Origin: Methylibium petroleiphilum PM1
Lineage (GTDB): Bacteria; Pseudomonadota; Gammaproteobacteria; Burkholderiales; Burkholderiaceae_C
Reading direction: 5' to 3'
Assembly (NCBI RefSeq): GCF_000015725.1
Contig: NC_008825.1
Span: forward strand, 3,410,001 to 3,474,000
Length of the DNA stretch: 64,000 nucleotides
A model generated the notes under the pieces. That model saw only the letters and a list, made by a program, of their open reading frames with translations, did no database searches and was not told where the DNA came from. This document shows, in pieces, positions 27,617 through 37,181 of this stretch; the stretch's first letter is position 1; every line of letters begins with the position of its first letter. The position numbers and the translations under genes are program-made.

Positions 27617-29644
27617 TTGGAAAGTCACCCGTCCGCCTCGTTCGCCCACAGTGTCGACACCCTTGGTCACTGGCGCAGCACGCTGGAATCCAGGGTGCGG
27701 GAACTCGCCCGTTTCCTGCGCGAGCACGAGTTGCTCGACGAGCCCGCGACCGGCCTTCTCGAGTCGTTGCGCCAGCGGCTCGCGGGTGAGAAGCTCATCG
27801 TCGCCTTCGTCGCCGAGTTCTCGCGCGGCAAGTCGGAGCTGATCAACGCCATCTTCTTCGCCGACACCGGCCGCCGCATCCTGCCGGCAACGCCGGGCCG
27901 CACCACGATGTGCCCGGTGGAGATCGGCTACGAGGCCGACGAGCCGCCCGGCCTCGCGCTGCTGCCGATCGACACGCGCCTGCAGAGCCCCTCGCTCGCC
28001 GACCTGCGCCGCCAGCCCCGCGCCTGGCAGCTGACGCCGCTGGACATGGAGGACACCGAAGGTCTGGCGCAGGCGCTGACCCAGGTGACCCAGACCCGGT
28101 CGGTCAGCGTGACGATGGCGCGCGACCTCGGCTTCTGGAACGACGACACGCCGGACGACAACCCGCCGCTCGACGAACAGGGATGCGTCGAGGTGCCGGC
28201 CTGGCGTCATGCGCTGATCAACCTGCCGCACCCTCTGCTCAAACGCGGCCTGGTCGTGCTGGACACGCCGGGCCTCAATGCCATTGGTGCTGAGCCCGAG
28301 CTCACCGTCGGCCTGCTGCCGGCGGCCCACGCCACCGTGTTCGTGCTGAGCGCCGACACCGGCGTCACCAAGTCCGACCTGGCCATCTGGCGCGACCACC
28401 TCGGCGTGCAGGGCGTGAGCCGCTATGTCGTGCTCAACAAGATCGACACACTGGTCGACCCGCTCAGCACGGCCGAGGAGACCGAGGCGCAGATCGAACG
28501 CCAGTGCAACGATGTGGCCCACACGCTCAACATGCCTCGCGAACGCGTGTTCCCGCTGTCGGCCAAGCAGGCCCTGGCGGCGCGCGTGGCCGGTGACGAG
28601 GCCGATCTCGTCGCAAGCCGCCTTCCCGCGCTCGAGGAGGCCCTGAGCGAACGGCTGCTACCCCAACGCCAGCAAATGCTGGCGCAGATCGGCGTCGAGG
28701 GCATCGCGATCGTCGAGCAGCAGGTCGGCCGGCGCCTGACCGACCGGCGCCGTCAGATCGCCGAGCAGTTGCTCGAGCTGCGCGGCCTGCGCGGCAAGAA
28801 CGCCACCAAGGTCAAGCTGATGCTGACGCGCGTCGATGCCGAGGCGGCGGAGTTCGAACAGTGCATCTCGCGCCTGCAGGCGATGCGCGTGGTGCACACC
28901 CGCATGCTGAAGGACGCGCTGCTCGACCTGTCGAGCGACCGGCTGCGCGAGCACGTGGGCGAGATGCAGGAAGGCATCCGCAGCTCGCTGCTGCAGCTCG
29001 GCGCCAAGAAGGCCTTCATGACGCTGTGCGGCAAGCTGCGCGAGCGCATGAAGCGCGCCCAATCGCGCAGCGAAGAGATCCACTCGATGCTCGAGGCGTC
29101 GTTCGAGATGCTGAACACCGAATTCGGGTTCAGCCTGCTGGTCGCGCCCACGCCCGAACTCGGCCGCTTCATCGGCGACCTCGACCTGATCGAACGCAAC
29201 TACGTGCAGTACCTGGGCTTGACGCAGGCACTCAAGCTCACGCAGGAGCGCTTCCTCGAGCAGTTCCGCCGCATGCTGGTGTCGCGGCTGCGCGTCGTCT
29301 TCGAGAGCGCCAGCGGCGAACTCGAGCTGTGGAACAAGACCGCGTCCGCTCAGATCGACACCCAGTTGCGCGACCGTCGGCGGGGCTTCAAGCGCCGGCG
29401 CGAGGCACTCGAACGCATCCAGGCCGCCGCCGGCGAACTGGAGTCGCGCCTGAGCGAGCTCGAGAGCCAGGATGCGCGCCTGCAGCAGTTGCAGCAGCGC
29501 GTGACCGAGCTGGTCGAGGGCACCCGACTGCACGCCGATCCGCGCGGCGACCTGTCCGAGCGGGATACCGTCAGCACCAGCGAACTCCTCGACGACTCGA
29601 TCGACCTGCTGCTCGACTTCGAGATCGATCCGGCCCGCGCTTGA
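27617..29644 (+). CDS. Dynamin-like large GTPase
   Basis: 675 residues from a TTG start at 27617. G1 P-loop AEFSRGKS lies at residues 66-73, a switch Thr region at TPGRTTMCP, G3 DTPGLNAIG near 216 and G4 NKID near 274. The remaining ~350 residues are mostly helical with coiled-coil character, strongest around 590-640. No transmembrane segment or paddle is obvious. Bacterial dynamin-like proteins remodel or protect membranes; the function of this one is unknown. It lies between mutM (129 bp upstream) and mutY, whose possible TTG start overlaps its stop, so expression with the oxidative DNA-damage genes is likely. Confidence 0.87.
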   Translation: MESHPSASFAHSVDTLGHWRSTLESRVRELARFLREHELLDEPATGLLESLRQRLAGEKLIVAFVAEFSRGKSELINAIFFADTGRRILPATPGRTTMCPVEIGYEADEPPGLALLPIDTRLQSPSLADLRRQPRAWQLTPLDMEDTEGLAQALTQVTQTRSVSVTMARDLGFWNDDTPDDNPPLDEQGCVEVPAWRHALINLPHPLLKRGLVVLDTPGLNAIGAEPELTVGLLPAAHATVFVLSADTGVTKSDLAIWRDHLGVQGVSRYVVLNKIDTLVDPLSTAEETEAQIERQCNDVAHTLNMPRERVFPLSAKQALAARVAGDEADLVASRLPALEEALSERLLPQRQQMLAQIGVEGIAIVEQQVGRRLTDRRRQIAEQLLELRGLRGKNATKVKLMLTRVDAEAAEFEQCISRLQAMRVVHTRMLKDALLDLSSDRLREHVGEMQEGIRSSLLQLGAKKAFMTLCGKLRERMKRAQSRSEEIHSMLEASFEMLNTEFGFSLLVAPTPELGRFIGDLDLIERNYVQYLGLTQALKLTQERFLEQFRRMLVSRLRVVFESASGELELWNKTASAQIDTQLRDRRRGFKRRREALERIQAAAGELESRLSELESQDARLQQLQQRVTELVEGTRLHADPRGDLSERDTVSTSELLDDSIDLLLDFEIDPARA

Positions 29645-29652
29645 GCGCCGCC

Positions 29653-30747
29653 GTGTCCCCACCGGCCCCGAGCGGCAGGACGCCGGCTTCCGCGCCCGAC
29701 ACCGGCGCAACCGCCACCACGGCCAGCCTGGCCGAGCGCGTGGTGACGTGGCAGCGCACCCAGGGTCGCCACGGACTGCCCTGGCAGCGCGAGCGCGATC
29801 CCTACCGCGTGTGGCTGTCGGAGATCATGCTGCAGCAGACCCAGGTCAGCACCGTGCTGACCTACTATGTCCGCTTTCTCGAACGCTTTCCGGATGTGGC
29901 CGCGCTGGCGCGCGCGGCGCTCGACGACGTGCTGGCCGCCTGGGCTGGCCTGGGCTACTACAGCCGCGCGCGCAATCTGCACCGCTGCGCCCAGGCGGTG
30001 ATGGCCGAGCACGGCGGCCGCTTCCCGGCCAGCGCCGAGCAGCTCGCCACGCTGCCCGGCATCGGCCGATCGACCGCCGCCGCCATCGCCGCGTTCTGCT
30101 TCGGCGAGCGGGCCGCGATCCTCGACGGGAACGTGAAGCGCGTGTTGACGCGCGTCCTGGGCTTCAGCGCCGACCTCGCCGTCGCCCGCCACGAGCGCGG
30201 CCTGTGGGCTCGGGCCTGCGAGCTGCTGCCTCCGGCGTCGGCCGACATGCCGACCTACACCCAGGGGTTGATGGACCTGGGTGCCACCGTCTGCCTGGCC
30301 CGCAAGCCGAACTGCCTGCTCTGCCCGCTTCAGGGCGACTGCGTGGCGCGACGTGAGGGCCGGCCCGAGGCCTACCCGGTGAAGACGCGCAAGCTCAAGC
30401 GCACCCGCCGCGAACACTGGTGGCTGTGGCTGGAGCACGCTGGCGCGGTGTGGCTGCAGAAACGCCCGGCGACCGGCGTGTGGGCCGGACTGTGGAGCCT
30501 GCCACTGCTCGACGACGAAGCCGCGCTCGGTGCGGTGGTGCAGCGCTGGCAGGTGCCGGTGGAGCCGCAGCCGCTGATCGAGCACGCACTGACCCACTTC
30601 GACTGGACGCTGCACCCGCGGCGCGCGGTGCTGGACAGCGCAGAGGGTGTCGAGGCCGCGCTGGGCCCCGGCCGCTGGATCGCGCTCGACGCCCTCGATA
30701 CCGTGGGGCTGCCGGCGCCGCTGAAGAAGCTGCTCGCGGCGCGCTAA
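29653..30747 (+). CDS. mutY: A/G-specific adenine glycosylase
   Basis: Removes adenine mispaired with 8-oxoguanine. About 364 residues from the GTG at 29653; a TTG at 29641 overlapping the previous stop is an equally possible start because the first ~25 residues are a Pro/Ala/Thr-rich leader. Catalytic Glu is in [11 protein letters not shown], the HhH motif and catalytic Asp in [18 protein letters not shown]...AILDGN, and the 4Fe-4S loop is [17 protein letters not shown]. The C-terminal NUDIX-like domain that recognises 8-oxoG follows. It converges with ruvA, overlapping it by 4 bp. Confidence 0.95.
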   Translation: MSPPAPSGRTPASAPDTGATATTASLAERVVTWQRTQGRHGLPWQRERDPYRVWLSEIMLQQTQVSTVLTYYVRFLERFPDVAALARAALDDVLAAWAGLGYYSRARNLHRCAQAVMAEHGGRFPASAEQLATLPGIGRSTAAAIAAFCFGERAAILDGNVKRVLTRVLGFSADLAVARHERGLWARACELLPPASADMPTYTQGLMDLGATVCLARKPNCLLCPLQGDCVARREGRPEAYPVKTRKLKRTRREHWWLWLEHAGAVWLQKRPATGVWAGLWSLPLLDDEAALGAVVQRWQVPVEPQPLIEHALTHFDWTLHPRRAVLDSAEGVEAALGPGRWIALDALDTVGLPAPLKKLLAAR

Positions 30748-31322
30748 CGCGCCAGCGCCTTCAGCGCGAGCTTGATGCCGTCGCTGACGCCCACCTCGGC
30801 CGGCAGCGCCTTGACCGCCGCCTGCGCCTCGCGCTCGCTGTAGCCCAGCGCGATCAGCGCCTGCAGGATGTCGGCCTGCGCGTCGCTGGCCGGCTTGCCG
30901 CCGATCGCGGGGCCCAGATCGGCACCGAGCTTGCCCTTCAGTTCGAGCAGCAGCCGTTCGGCGGTCTTCTTGCCGATGCCCGGCACCTTGACGAGGCGGC
31001 TGGCGTCCTGCGCCGTCACCGCCTGCGCCAGATCACCCACCGTCAGACCGGACAGGATGGACAACGCGGTGCGCGGCCCGACACCCGAGATCTTGATCAG
31101 CATCCGGAAGGTTTCGCGCTCGGGCGCCGTGAGGAAGCCGAACAGAACCTGCGCGTCCTCTCGCACGACGAAGTGCGTCAGCAGCGTGACCTTCTCGCCG
31201 ATGGCGGGCAGGTTGAAGAAACTGCTCATCGGCACGTCGACCTCGTAGCCGACGCCGCCGACGTCGATCAGCACCTGCGGCGGGGATTTCTCGGCCAGCA
31301 GGCCGGTGAGGCGACCGAGCAT
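30744..31322 (-). CDS. ruvA: Holliday junction branch migration protein RuvA
   Basis: Binds four-way junctions and loads RuvB. 192 residues: N-terminal OB domain ([30 protein letters not shown]), tandem helix-hairpin-helix motifs ([15 protein letters not shown] and [19 protein letters not shown]), and a C-terminal UBA-like domain that contacts RuvB ([19 protein letters not shown]). ruvB is not adjacent, unlike the ruvAB operon of enterics. Upstream, 42 bp away on the same strand, is a two-component regulator gene. Confidence 0.96.
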   Translation of the reverse strand: MLGRLTGLLAEKSPPQVLIDVGGVGYEVDVPMSSFFNLPAIGEKVTLLTHFVVREDAQVLFGFLTAPERETFRMLIKISGVGPRTALSILSGLTVGDLAQAVTAQDASRLVKVPGIGKKTAERLLLELKGKLGADLGPAIGGKPASDAQADILQALIALGYSEREAQAAVKALPAEVGVSDGIKLALKALAR

Positions 31323-31364
31323 CCTAGGCTGCCGCGGCGGTCGCGGCGCACGGGTGCGCCGTCT

Positions 31365-32024
31365 TCAACGCCGGAACAGGCCGAGCCGCTGGGCCTCCAG
31401 GGCCACCTCAGCGCGCGAGCTCACGTTGAGCTTGCGGTAGATCTGCTTCACGTAGTCGGCGATGGTGTGGCGCGACAGGTTCAGCTGCACGCCGATCTCC
31501 GGCAGCGTGAAGCCCTTGGCCACGCGCAGCAGGACTTCGTTCTCGCGCTCGGTCAGCGTCACGCCCGGCATCAGCGGCGTCTTCTCGCGGAACTGGCTGC
31601 GCTGCTGGGCCGCGAAATACTGGATCACGCGGCGCGCGATCGACGGTGACAGCGGCGGCTCGCCGGCGCTGATGCGTCGCAGCTGGTCGGCCAGCTGTTC
31701 GCGGGACTGCTCCTTCAGCAGGTAGCCGAAGGCTCCTGCCTGCAGCGCGGGGAACAGGTGGTCGTCGTCGTCGTGGATCGTGACGACCACCGACTGCGCC
31801 TCGGGCTGGGCCTCGCGCAGCGCCGCCACCACCTCCACGCCCGAACCGTCGGGCAGGCCCAGATCGACCAATGCCAGATCGAAGCGCTGGGCGCTGATGT
31901 GCTCGCGCGCGTCGTGCACGCGGGCGGCCTCGGTGATCTGCGCCTGTGGAAACACCTGCAACGCAAGTGCCTTCAACCAGACACGGATCTCGGGCAGATC
32001 TTCCAGCAGCAGGATGTGGGTCAT
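31365..32024 (-). CDS. NarL/LuxR-family response regulator
   Basis: 219 residues: receiver domain with LLLEDLPEIRVW at the N-terminus, phospho-Asp in ALVDLGLPDGSG and Lys in GYLLKEQ, then a LuxR-type HTH (LTERENEVLLRVAKGFTLPEIGVQLNLSRHTI). The start is the ATG at 32024, four bases after GGTGAG; a GTG at 32033 would add three residues. It follows the sensor kinase gene by 67 bp on the same strand and is its obvious partner. Target genes are unknown. Confidence 0.9.
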   Translation of the reverse strand: MTHILLLEDLPEIRVWLKALALQVFPQAQITEAARVHDAREHISAQRFDLALVDLGLPDGSGVEVVAALREAQPEAQSVVVTIHDDDDHLFPALQAGAFGYLLKEQSREQLADQLRRISAGEPPLSPSIARRVIQYFAAQQRSQFREKTPLMPGVTLTERENEVLLRVAKGFTLPEIGVQLNLSRHTIADYVKQIYRKLNVSSRAEVALEAQRLGLFRR

Positions 32025-32091
32025 GTCACTCACCGTTTCATGGTAACAGTCTGAGCGCTGACGGCAAGGCCCGCAAGCGACCGGGCGCTGC

Positions 32092-33951
32092 TCACAGCGG
32101 AAGCGTGAGCCGGATCACGGTTCCATAGCCCGGGCCCGACTCGATCAGGCACTGGCCCTGCATCTGCTTGGCGCGTTGCTTCATGCTGGCCATGCCGTGG
32201 CCGCGGTCGAGGCGGCCGTCGAGTTCGAGCGGGATGCCGCGCCCGTTGTCTCGGATCACCAGCTGGAACTCGTCGCCGATGCGGCAGGTGACGGTCGCCC
32301 GCGAGGCGCCGCTGTGCTTGATGAGGTTGCTCGTGGCCTCGCGCAGCACGCGCGTCGTCTGCACATAGGAACGGGCCGCCAGGGTGCGCGGCGTGGTCGG
32401 CTCGGTGCTGTGCCACTCGATCTCGATGCCGGCATCGCCCAGCCGCGACACCGTCTCGGCACGCCAGTCGGCCAGCGCGTCGGTCAGCTGCACCGGCTTG
32501 CCGGCGATGCCACGCACCGACAGCCGCATCTCCTCGAGCGCCTCGCGCGCCAGCGTCGAGATACGCTCGTCGGTGCTGGTGTGGACGATGGTCAGCAGCT
32601 TGGCACCCAGGTCGTCGTGCAGGTCGGCGGCGATGCGCTTGCGCTCCTTCTCGGCCACCTGCTCCACCCGCACCTCGGCCAGGTGCGAGAAGTTGCGCTC
32701 GATCTCGGCCGAGATCTCGTAGACGCGCTGCTCGAGCTGCTGGCGCGCCGTCTCGGCGGCGGTCAGCGCGTTCGCGAAGGTCTGCACCAGCCGGAACGCC
32801 AGCACGCAGAACAGCAGCGGGATCGCGAAGTGGATGACATGGACATTGGGCAGCTTGAGGAAGCTGTCCTGCACACCGACCTCGATGCCGATCACCACCA
32901 CGACCAGTGCGAGGATCGAGCCCAGCAGCCAGAACTCGCCGCGCCGCGTGCGCCACACGTGCGCGAGGCAGAAGCCGATCGCCGCGAACACCTCCAGCGC
33001 CAGCACGGAATAGCACAGCACCGCCCCTGAGAACAGCCGCTCCGGCCCGGCCAGCAACAGGCCGGCCGGCATCACCAGGCACTGGGTCCACAGGGCGATG
33101 TCGACGGCGCGCCACTTCATGCCGCAGTAGCGCAGCAGGAACAGCACCGCACACACCGACAGCGGGACGAAGGCGATGCAGCTCAGCAGTTCCAGCGTGC
33201 CGTTCGGCAGCGGGATGTCGCGCCACCAGATGCGAGCGCTTAGCAGCGCCCAGCCCAGCGACACCACGCCGAAGTACTTCAGGTGCGACACGCGCCGCAC
33301 CCAGCCCAGCGCCAGCATCACCACGCCGATCATCACGAGCGTCGCCGCCACGATCTGCGCGAAGCTCACGTTCCAGAAGCGCTGGCGCTCATGCAGCTCG
33401 CGCAACTGCGGATAGGGCCCGATCAGCACCTCCGACAAGCCACCGGCACGCTGACGCCCCGCCACGCGCGGCAGCGGGTAGCCCACCACCTGGAGCGCCA
33501 GTTCGTTGCCGGCGGCATGCAGCAGACCGGCGGGCAGGCTGACCAGCTGCGACTGGTAGCAGTTGCGCGTGACCGGCTCGCGCAGGCTGCCACCGCGATA
33601 GAGCAACTGGCCATTGAGGTAGACCTCGAGGTTCGAGCACACCCGCGGGATGTAGGCGGAGAGCAAGGCGCCCGCAGCCTGCTGCGGCGCATCGAAGCGC
33701 AGCCGGTACCACTTGACCTGTTCGCCCGCCGGGCCCTGCGCCGACCAGTCGTCCGGGAGTGCCACGGTCTCGAAACCGCCGCCGACCGGCGGCGCGAGCG
33801 TCAGTGACGGCACGCTGGCGACCTGGGCGCTGCGCAGCGTCAGCAGGTCCGTCGTCTGGGCGACCGTCGGAGCGGCGAACGGCAGGCCGCCGCACAGGCC
33901 CAGCCACAGCAGCAGAAACAGGCGCCCGGGCGCGGAGAGGTGGCGAAGCAT
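32092..33951 (-). CDS. 7TMR-DISM sensor histidine kinase (HisKA_3 type)
   Basis: 619 residues. A signal peptide (to about residue 31) is followed by a periplasmic DISM-like beta domain (jelly-roll with [22 protein letters not shown]), seven hydrophobic helices between about 190 and 400, a helical linker, then the dimerisation/phosphoacceptor helix [17 protein letters not shown] with His in DLHDD. An HATPase domain with DNGRGIP and [11 protein letters not shown] ends it. This architecture senses small ligands, often carbohydrates, at the periplasm. It pairs with the downstream LuxR-type regulator. Confidence 0.9.
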   Translation of the reverse strand: MLRHLSAPGRLFLLLWLGLCGGLPFAAPTVAQTTDLLTLRSAQVASVPSLTLAPPVGGGFETVALPDDWSAQGPAGEQVKWYRLRFDAPQQAAGALLSAYIPRVCSNLEVYLNGQLLYRGGSLREPVTRNCYQSQLVSLPAGLLHAAGNELALQVVGYPLPRVAGRQRAGGLSEVLIGPYPQLRELHERQRFWNVSFAQIVAATLVMIGVVMLALGWVRRVSHLKYFGVVSLGWALLSARIWWRDIPLPNGTLELLSCIAFVPLSVCAVLFLLRYCGMKWRAVDIALWTQCLVMPAGLLLAGPERLFSGAVLCYSVLALEVFAAIGFCLAHVWRTRRGEFWLLGSILALVVVVIGIEVGVQDSFLKLPNVHVIHFAIPLLFCVLAFRLVQTFANALTAAETARQQLEQRVYEISAEIERNFSHLAEVRVEQVAEKERKRIAADLHDDLGAKLLTIVHTSTDERISTLAREALEEMRLSVRGIAGKPVQLTDALADWRAETVSRLGDAGIEIEWHSTEPTTPRTLAARSYVQTTRVLREATSNLIKHSGASRATVTCRIGDEFQLVIRDNGRGIPLELDGRLDRGHGMASMKQRAKQMQGQCLIESGPGYGTVIRLTLPL

Positions 33952-34043
33952 GGGCGGCGATTGTGCAGGATGGTGCGCGGGGCGTGCCTGTCGCCGGCGC
34001 CCGGCCGCGCCACAATCGGGCTCCCCACGCGACCGCCCTGCCC

Positions 34044-35000
34044 GTGATCCTGCGCCACGCCTTCATCCCGCTCGACAACATCCGCCTCGCGCACCTGTGC
34101 GGCACGCTCGACGAGCACCTGCGTGCCATCGAGGCGGCCTTCAACGTCGGCATCACGCGCCGCAACGAGTCCTTCCGCATCGAAGGGGCCAAGGCGCAGG
34201 CCGAGCGCGCCACGGCGCTGCTGCAGTCGCTCTACGACCGCGCCAAGAAGCCCATCACCCCCGAGAGCTTCCAGCTCGCGCTGGTCGAGGCCGCCCAGGG
34301 CGGCGGCGTCCGCGACGCGAACCCCGGCGACGGCGCCATCACCCTGCGCACCCGCCATGCCGACCTGGCCGGCCGCACCGGCAACCAGACCCAGTACCTG
34401 CGCCACATCCTCGACCACGACATCGCCTTCGGCATCGGCCCGGCCGGCACCGGCAAGACCTTCCTCGCCGTGGCCTGCGCGATCGATGCGCTGGAGCGCA
34501 GCGCAGTGCAGCGCATCGTCCTCACCCGGCCGGCCGTCGAGGCCGGCGAACGTCTGGGCTTCCTGCCCGGCGACCTGGCGCAGAAGGTCGACCCCTACCT
34601 GCGCCCGCTGTACGACGCGCTCTACGACCTGATGGGCTTCGAGCGCGTCACCAAGGCCTTCGAGAAAGGCACGATCGAGATCGCGCCGCTGGCCTTCATG
34701 CGCGGACGCACGCTGAACCACGCCTTCGTCATCCTCGACGAGGCACAGAACACCACCACCGAGCAGATGAAGATGTTCCTCACCCGCATCGGCTTCGGCA
34801 GCAAGGCCGTCGTCACCGGCGACGTGAGCCAGATCGACCTACCCAAGGGCGTGGAGAGCGGCCTGATCGAGGCCGAGCGCGTGCTCCGGCGCGTCAAGGG
34901 CATCGCGATGACGCGTTTCACGTCGGCGGACGTGGTTCGCCACCCGCTGGTGGCCCGCATCGTCGAGGCCTACGAGACCGCGGCAAAGCCGGTGTCCTAG
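34044..35000 (+). CDS. phoH: PhoH-like ATPase
   Basis: PhoH/YbeZ-family P-loop ATPase, 318 residues from a GTG at 34044; the frame is open further upstream but only antisense to the kinase gene. An N-terminal KH-like region ([18 protein letters not shown]) precedes the ATPase core with Walker A GPAGTGKT at about residues 132-139, Walker [10 protein letters not shown] and the family motif [12 protein letters not shown]. YbeZ acts with the RNase YbeY in rRNA processing, which fits ybeY following two bases after the stop. miaB, often upstream in other Burkholderiales, is not here. Confidence 0.94.
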   Translation: MILRHAFIPLDNIRLAHLCGTLDEHLRAIEAAFNVGITRRNESFRIEGAKAQAERATALLQSLYDRAKKPITPESFQLALVEAAQGGGVRDANPGDGAITLRTRHADLAGRTGNQTQYLRHILDHDIAFGIGPAGTGKTFLAVACAIDALERSAVQRIVLTRPAVEAGERLGFLPGDLAQKVDPYLRPLYDALYDLMGFERVTKAFEKGTIEIAPLAFMRGRTLNHAFVILDEAQNTTTEQMKMFLTRIGFGSKAVVTGDVSQIDLPKGVESGLIEAERVLRRVKGIAMTRFTSADVVRHPLVARIVEAYETAAKPVS

Positions 35001-35001
35001 G

Positions 35002-35451
35002 ATGAAGCGCCCCGCCCGTCCGGTGCTGAAGCTGTCGCTGCAGTTCGCCGATGCAAGCCATCGGGCCCAGCTGCCGCGCCACAAGGTACTGCGCTGGATC
35101 CGCGCCGCACTGGACGTGCCGGCCGAGATCACGGTGCGCATCGTCGGAACCGACGAAGGCCGCGCGCTGAACCGCGACTACCGGCAGAAGGACTACGCCA
35201 CCAACGTGCTGACCTTCGACTACGAGGCCGAGCCGGTGGTGGTGGCCGACCTGATCCTGTGCGCCCCGGTGGTCGAGCGCGAGGCCCGAGACGAGGGCCG
35301 CTCACTGGAAGCCCACTACGCCCACCTGCTGGTGCACGGCACCCTGCACGCCCAGGGCCACGACCACGAGATCGAGGCCGAGGCGCAGGCGATGGAAGCG
35401 CGCGAGACCGAGGTGCTGCGTGCGCTCGGCTACGCCGATCCCTACGCCTGA
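35002..35451 (+). CDS. ybeY: Endoribonuclease YbeY
   Basis: Zinc-dependent RNase for 16S rRNA 3' maturation and ribosome quality control. 149 residues. The metal site [11 protein letters not shown] near residues 113-123 matches the family HGxLHLxGyDH with the three His spaced 3 and 5 apart, and [17 protein letters not shown] precedes it. It starts two bases after the phoH stop, so they form one operon. In most relatives corC/ybeX follows; here a potassium channel gene does. Confidence 0.96.
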   Translation: MKRPARPVLKLSLQFADASHRAQLPRHKVLRWIRAALDVPAEITVRIVGTDEGRALNRDYRQKDYATNVLTFDYEAEPVVVADLILCAPVVEREARDEGRSLEAHYAHLLVHGTLHAQGHDHEIEAEAQAMEARETEVLRALGYADPYA

Positions 35452-35468
35452 GCGCATTCCTGTCGGCC

Positions 35469-35900
35469 ATGGCCCTCGTCGTCTTCAGCTGCGTGCTGCT
35501 GATCGTCGCCACGACGCTGACGCACTACGAGGTGCTGAACCTGCTGACCCGCCTGCTCGACCGGCTGCACTGGCCGGGCCGGGCCAAGCTGATCGTCGCC
35601 GTGCTCGGCTGCTTCATCGGCCACGGCGCGGAGATCCTCCTCTACGGCGCCGGCTACTGGCTGCTGATCATCAGCGCCGGCCACGGGTCGCTGGGCGGCA
35701 CCGCCACGCCCGACCTCGGCAGCGCACTCTATTTCTCGGCCGAGACCTACACCTCGCTGGGCTTCGGCGACGTGGTGCCGGCCGGCCCGGTGCGGCTGCT
35801 GGCCGGCGTCGAGGCGCTCAACGGCCTGCTGCTGATCGGCTGGTCCGCGTCCTTCCTGTACCTGGAGATGGAGCGCTTCTGGCGGCGACGCGAGCGCTGA
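35469..35900 (+). CDS. Small two-transmembrane potassium channel
   Basis: 143 residues. A first hydrophobic helix (ALVVFSCVLLIVATTL) is followed by a second (LIVAVLGCFIGHGAEILLYGAGYWLLI), then a pore loop SAETYTSLGFGDVVPAG, whose TSLGFGD is a K+ selectivity filter of the TxGFGD type, and a last helix (ALNGLLLIGWSASFLYLEM). It belongs to the Ion_trans_2 group and has no RCK or other ligand domain, so gating is not readable. The start is the ATG at 35469, 17 bp after the ybeY stop, and it is probably cotranscribed with phoH-ybeY. Confidence 0.85.
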   Translation: MALVVFSCVLLIVATTLTHYEVLNLLTRLLDRLHWPGRAKLIVAVLGCFIGHGAEILLYGAGYWLLIISAGHGSLGGTATPDLGSALYFSAETYTSLGFGDVVPAGPVRLLAGVEALNGLLLIGWSASFLYLEMERFWRRRER

Positions 35901-35929
35901 GAGGGAGGGAGCAAGGCGTTGCGCCACGC

Positions 35930-37123
35930 TCACTGCTTCAGGATCGCCAGCCCCTTCAGGTACTCGCCCTCGGGGAAGTTCACCGTCGTCGGGTGGTCCG
36001 GCGCCGCCTCCAGCCGTTCGAGCAGGTAGCCGTCGACCCCGGCATCGAGTCCGGCGCCGGCGACGATCTTGTGGAACAGGGCGGCGTCGACACCGCCGGA
36101 GCACGAGAACGTGAACAGCAGGCCGCCGGGCACCAGTAGCTTCAGCGCGAGGCGGTTGATGTCCTTGTAGGCGCGTGACGCGCGCTCGGCGTGCGCCGCC
36201 GTCGGCGCGAACTTCGGCGGGTCGAGCACGATGGCGTCGAAGCTCGCGCCGAGCTCGAGATGGCGCCGCAGCGTGCCGTTCACGTCGGCGTCCAGCGCCT
36301 CGTGCCGCGCCGCATCGAAGCCGTTCAGCTGCACGTGCTCGCTCGCCCGCGCCAGCGCCGGGCCGGACGAATCGACGCTGATCACCTGCTGCGCGCCGCC
36401 GGCCAGCGCGGCGACCGAGAAGCCGCCGGTGTAGCTGTAGCAGTTCAGCACGCGCCGGCAGCCGAACTGCCGCACCAGCTGCATGAAGCGCAGCCGGTTG
36501 TCGCGCTGGTCGAGGTAGTAGCCGGTCTTGTGGCCCTCCGCCACATCGACCTTCAGTTGCCAACCGTGCTCGCGGATCGTGAGTTCGGTCGCGCCCTCGT
36601 CGGCAGCGGGCCGGCGCAGCCAGCCGGTCGCGCTCGGCAGGCCCTCGAGCTCGCGCACGTTGGCGTCGGAACGCTCGTACAGCCGCGCGCACCCGGTGGC
36701 CGCCAGCAGGGCCTCGGCGATGGCCGGCTTCCAGCGCTCGACGCCAGCGCCGAGGAACTGTGCGCTCAGCGTGTCGCCGTAGCGATCGACGATCAGCCCG
36801 GGCAGGCCGTCGGCTTCGCCATGCACCAGGCGCTGGGCGTCGCTGTCGATCGCCAACCGCGCACGCAGCGCGACCGCGCGCTCGACGCGCCGCGCGAACA
36901 GGCTCGCATCGACGCGCTCGGCCACATCGAAACTCCAGGCCCGCACGCGGATCTGCGACGCCGGGCTGTAGGCACCCCACGCGAGGAAGCTGCCGTCGTG
37001 GGCGTCGATCCGCACGGTCTCGCCCGGATCGGCTTTCCCGGAGGCGATGCTGCCCTCGAACACCCAGGGATGGCGGCGCAGCAGCGAGCGCTCCTTGCCG
37101 GCGCGCAGACGGATCGATTTCAT
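35930..37123 (-). CDS. rlmI: 23S rRNA m5C methyltransferase, RlmI-like
   Basis: SAM-dependent rRNA (cytosine-C5) methyltransferase of the RlmI family. 397 residues, matching RlmI of E. coli. An N-terminal PUA domain (MKSIRLRAGKERSLLRRHPWVFEGS) leads to the methyltransferase domain: NCYSYTGGFSVAAL near residue 230, the DPPKF motif in IVLDPPKFAP, and FTFSCSGGV with the catalytic Cys. The start is the ATG at 37123; the open frame beyond it is antisense to xerC. The family also includes RlmK/L-type enzymes, so the exact target base is inferred. Confidence 0.88.
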   Translation of the reverse strand: MKSIRLRAGKERSLLRRHPWVFEGSIASGKADPGETVRIDAHDGSFLAWGAYSPASQIRVRAWSFDVAERVDASLFARRVERAVALRARLAIDSDAQRLVHGEADGLPGLIVDRYGDTLSAQFLGAGVERWKPAIAEALLAATGCARLYERSDANVRELEGLPSATGWLRRPAADEGATELTIREHGWQLKVDVAEGHKTGYYLDQRDNRLRFMQLVRQFGCRRVLNCYSYTGGFSVAALAGGAQQVISVDSSGPALARASEHVQLNGFDAARHEALDADVNGTLRRHLELGASFDAIVLDPPKFAPTAAHAERASRAYKDINRLALKLLVPGGLLFTFSCSGGVDAALFHKIVAGAGLDAGVDGYLLERLEAAPDHPTTVNFPEGEYLKGLAILKQ

Positions 37124-37151
37124 GACCGGATTGTCGCGTGGGGCGGCGCGC

Positions 37152-37175
37152 GCCGGCGCCGCCGGCGCCGCCGGC
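37152..37175. repeat. Short GCCGGCGCC tandem repeat
   Basis: Between xerC and rlmI the nonamer GCCGGCGCC occurs twice in tandem, followed by a partial third copy (GCCGGC). It lies in the 58-bp gap after the xerC stop. It is probably a simple-sequence tract; no function is evident. Confidence 0.7.
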
Positions 37176-37181
37176 GACGCA

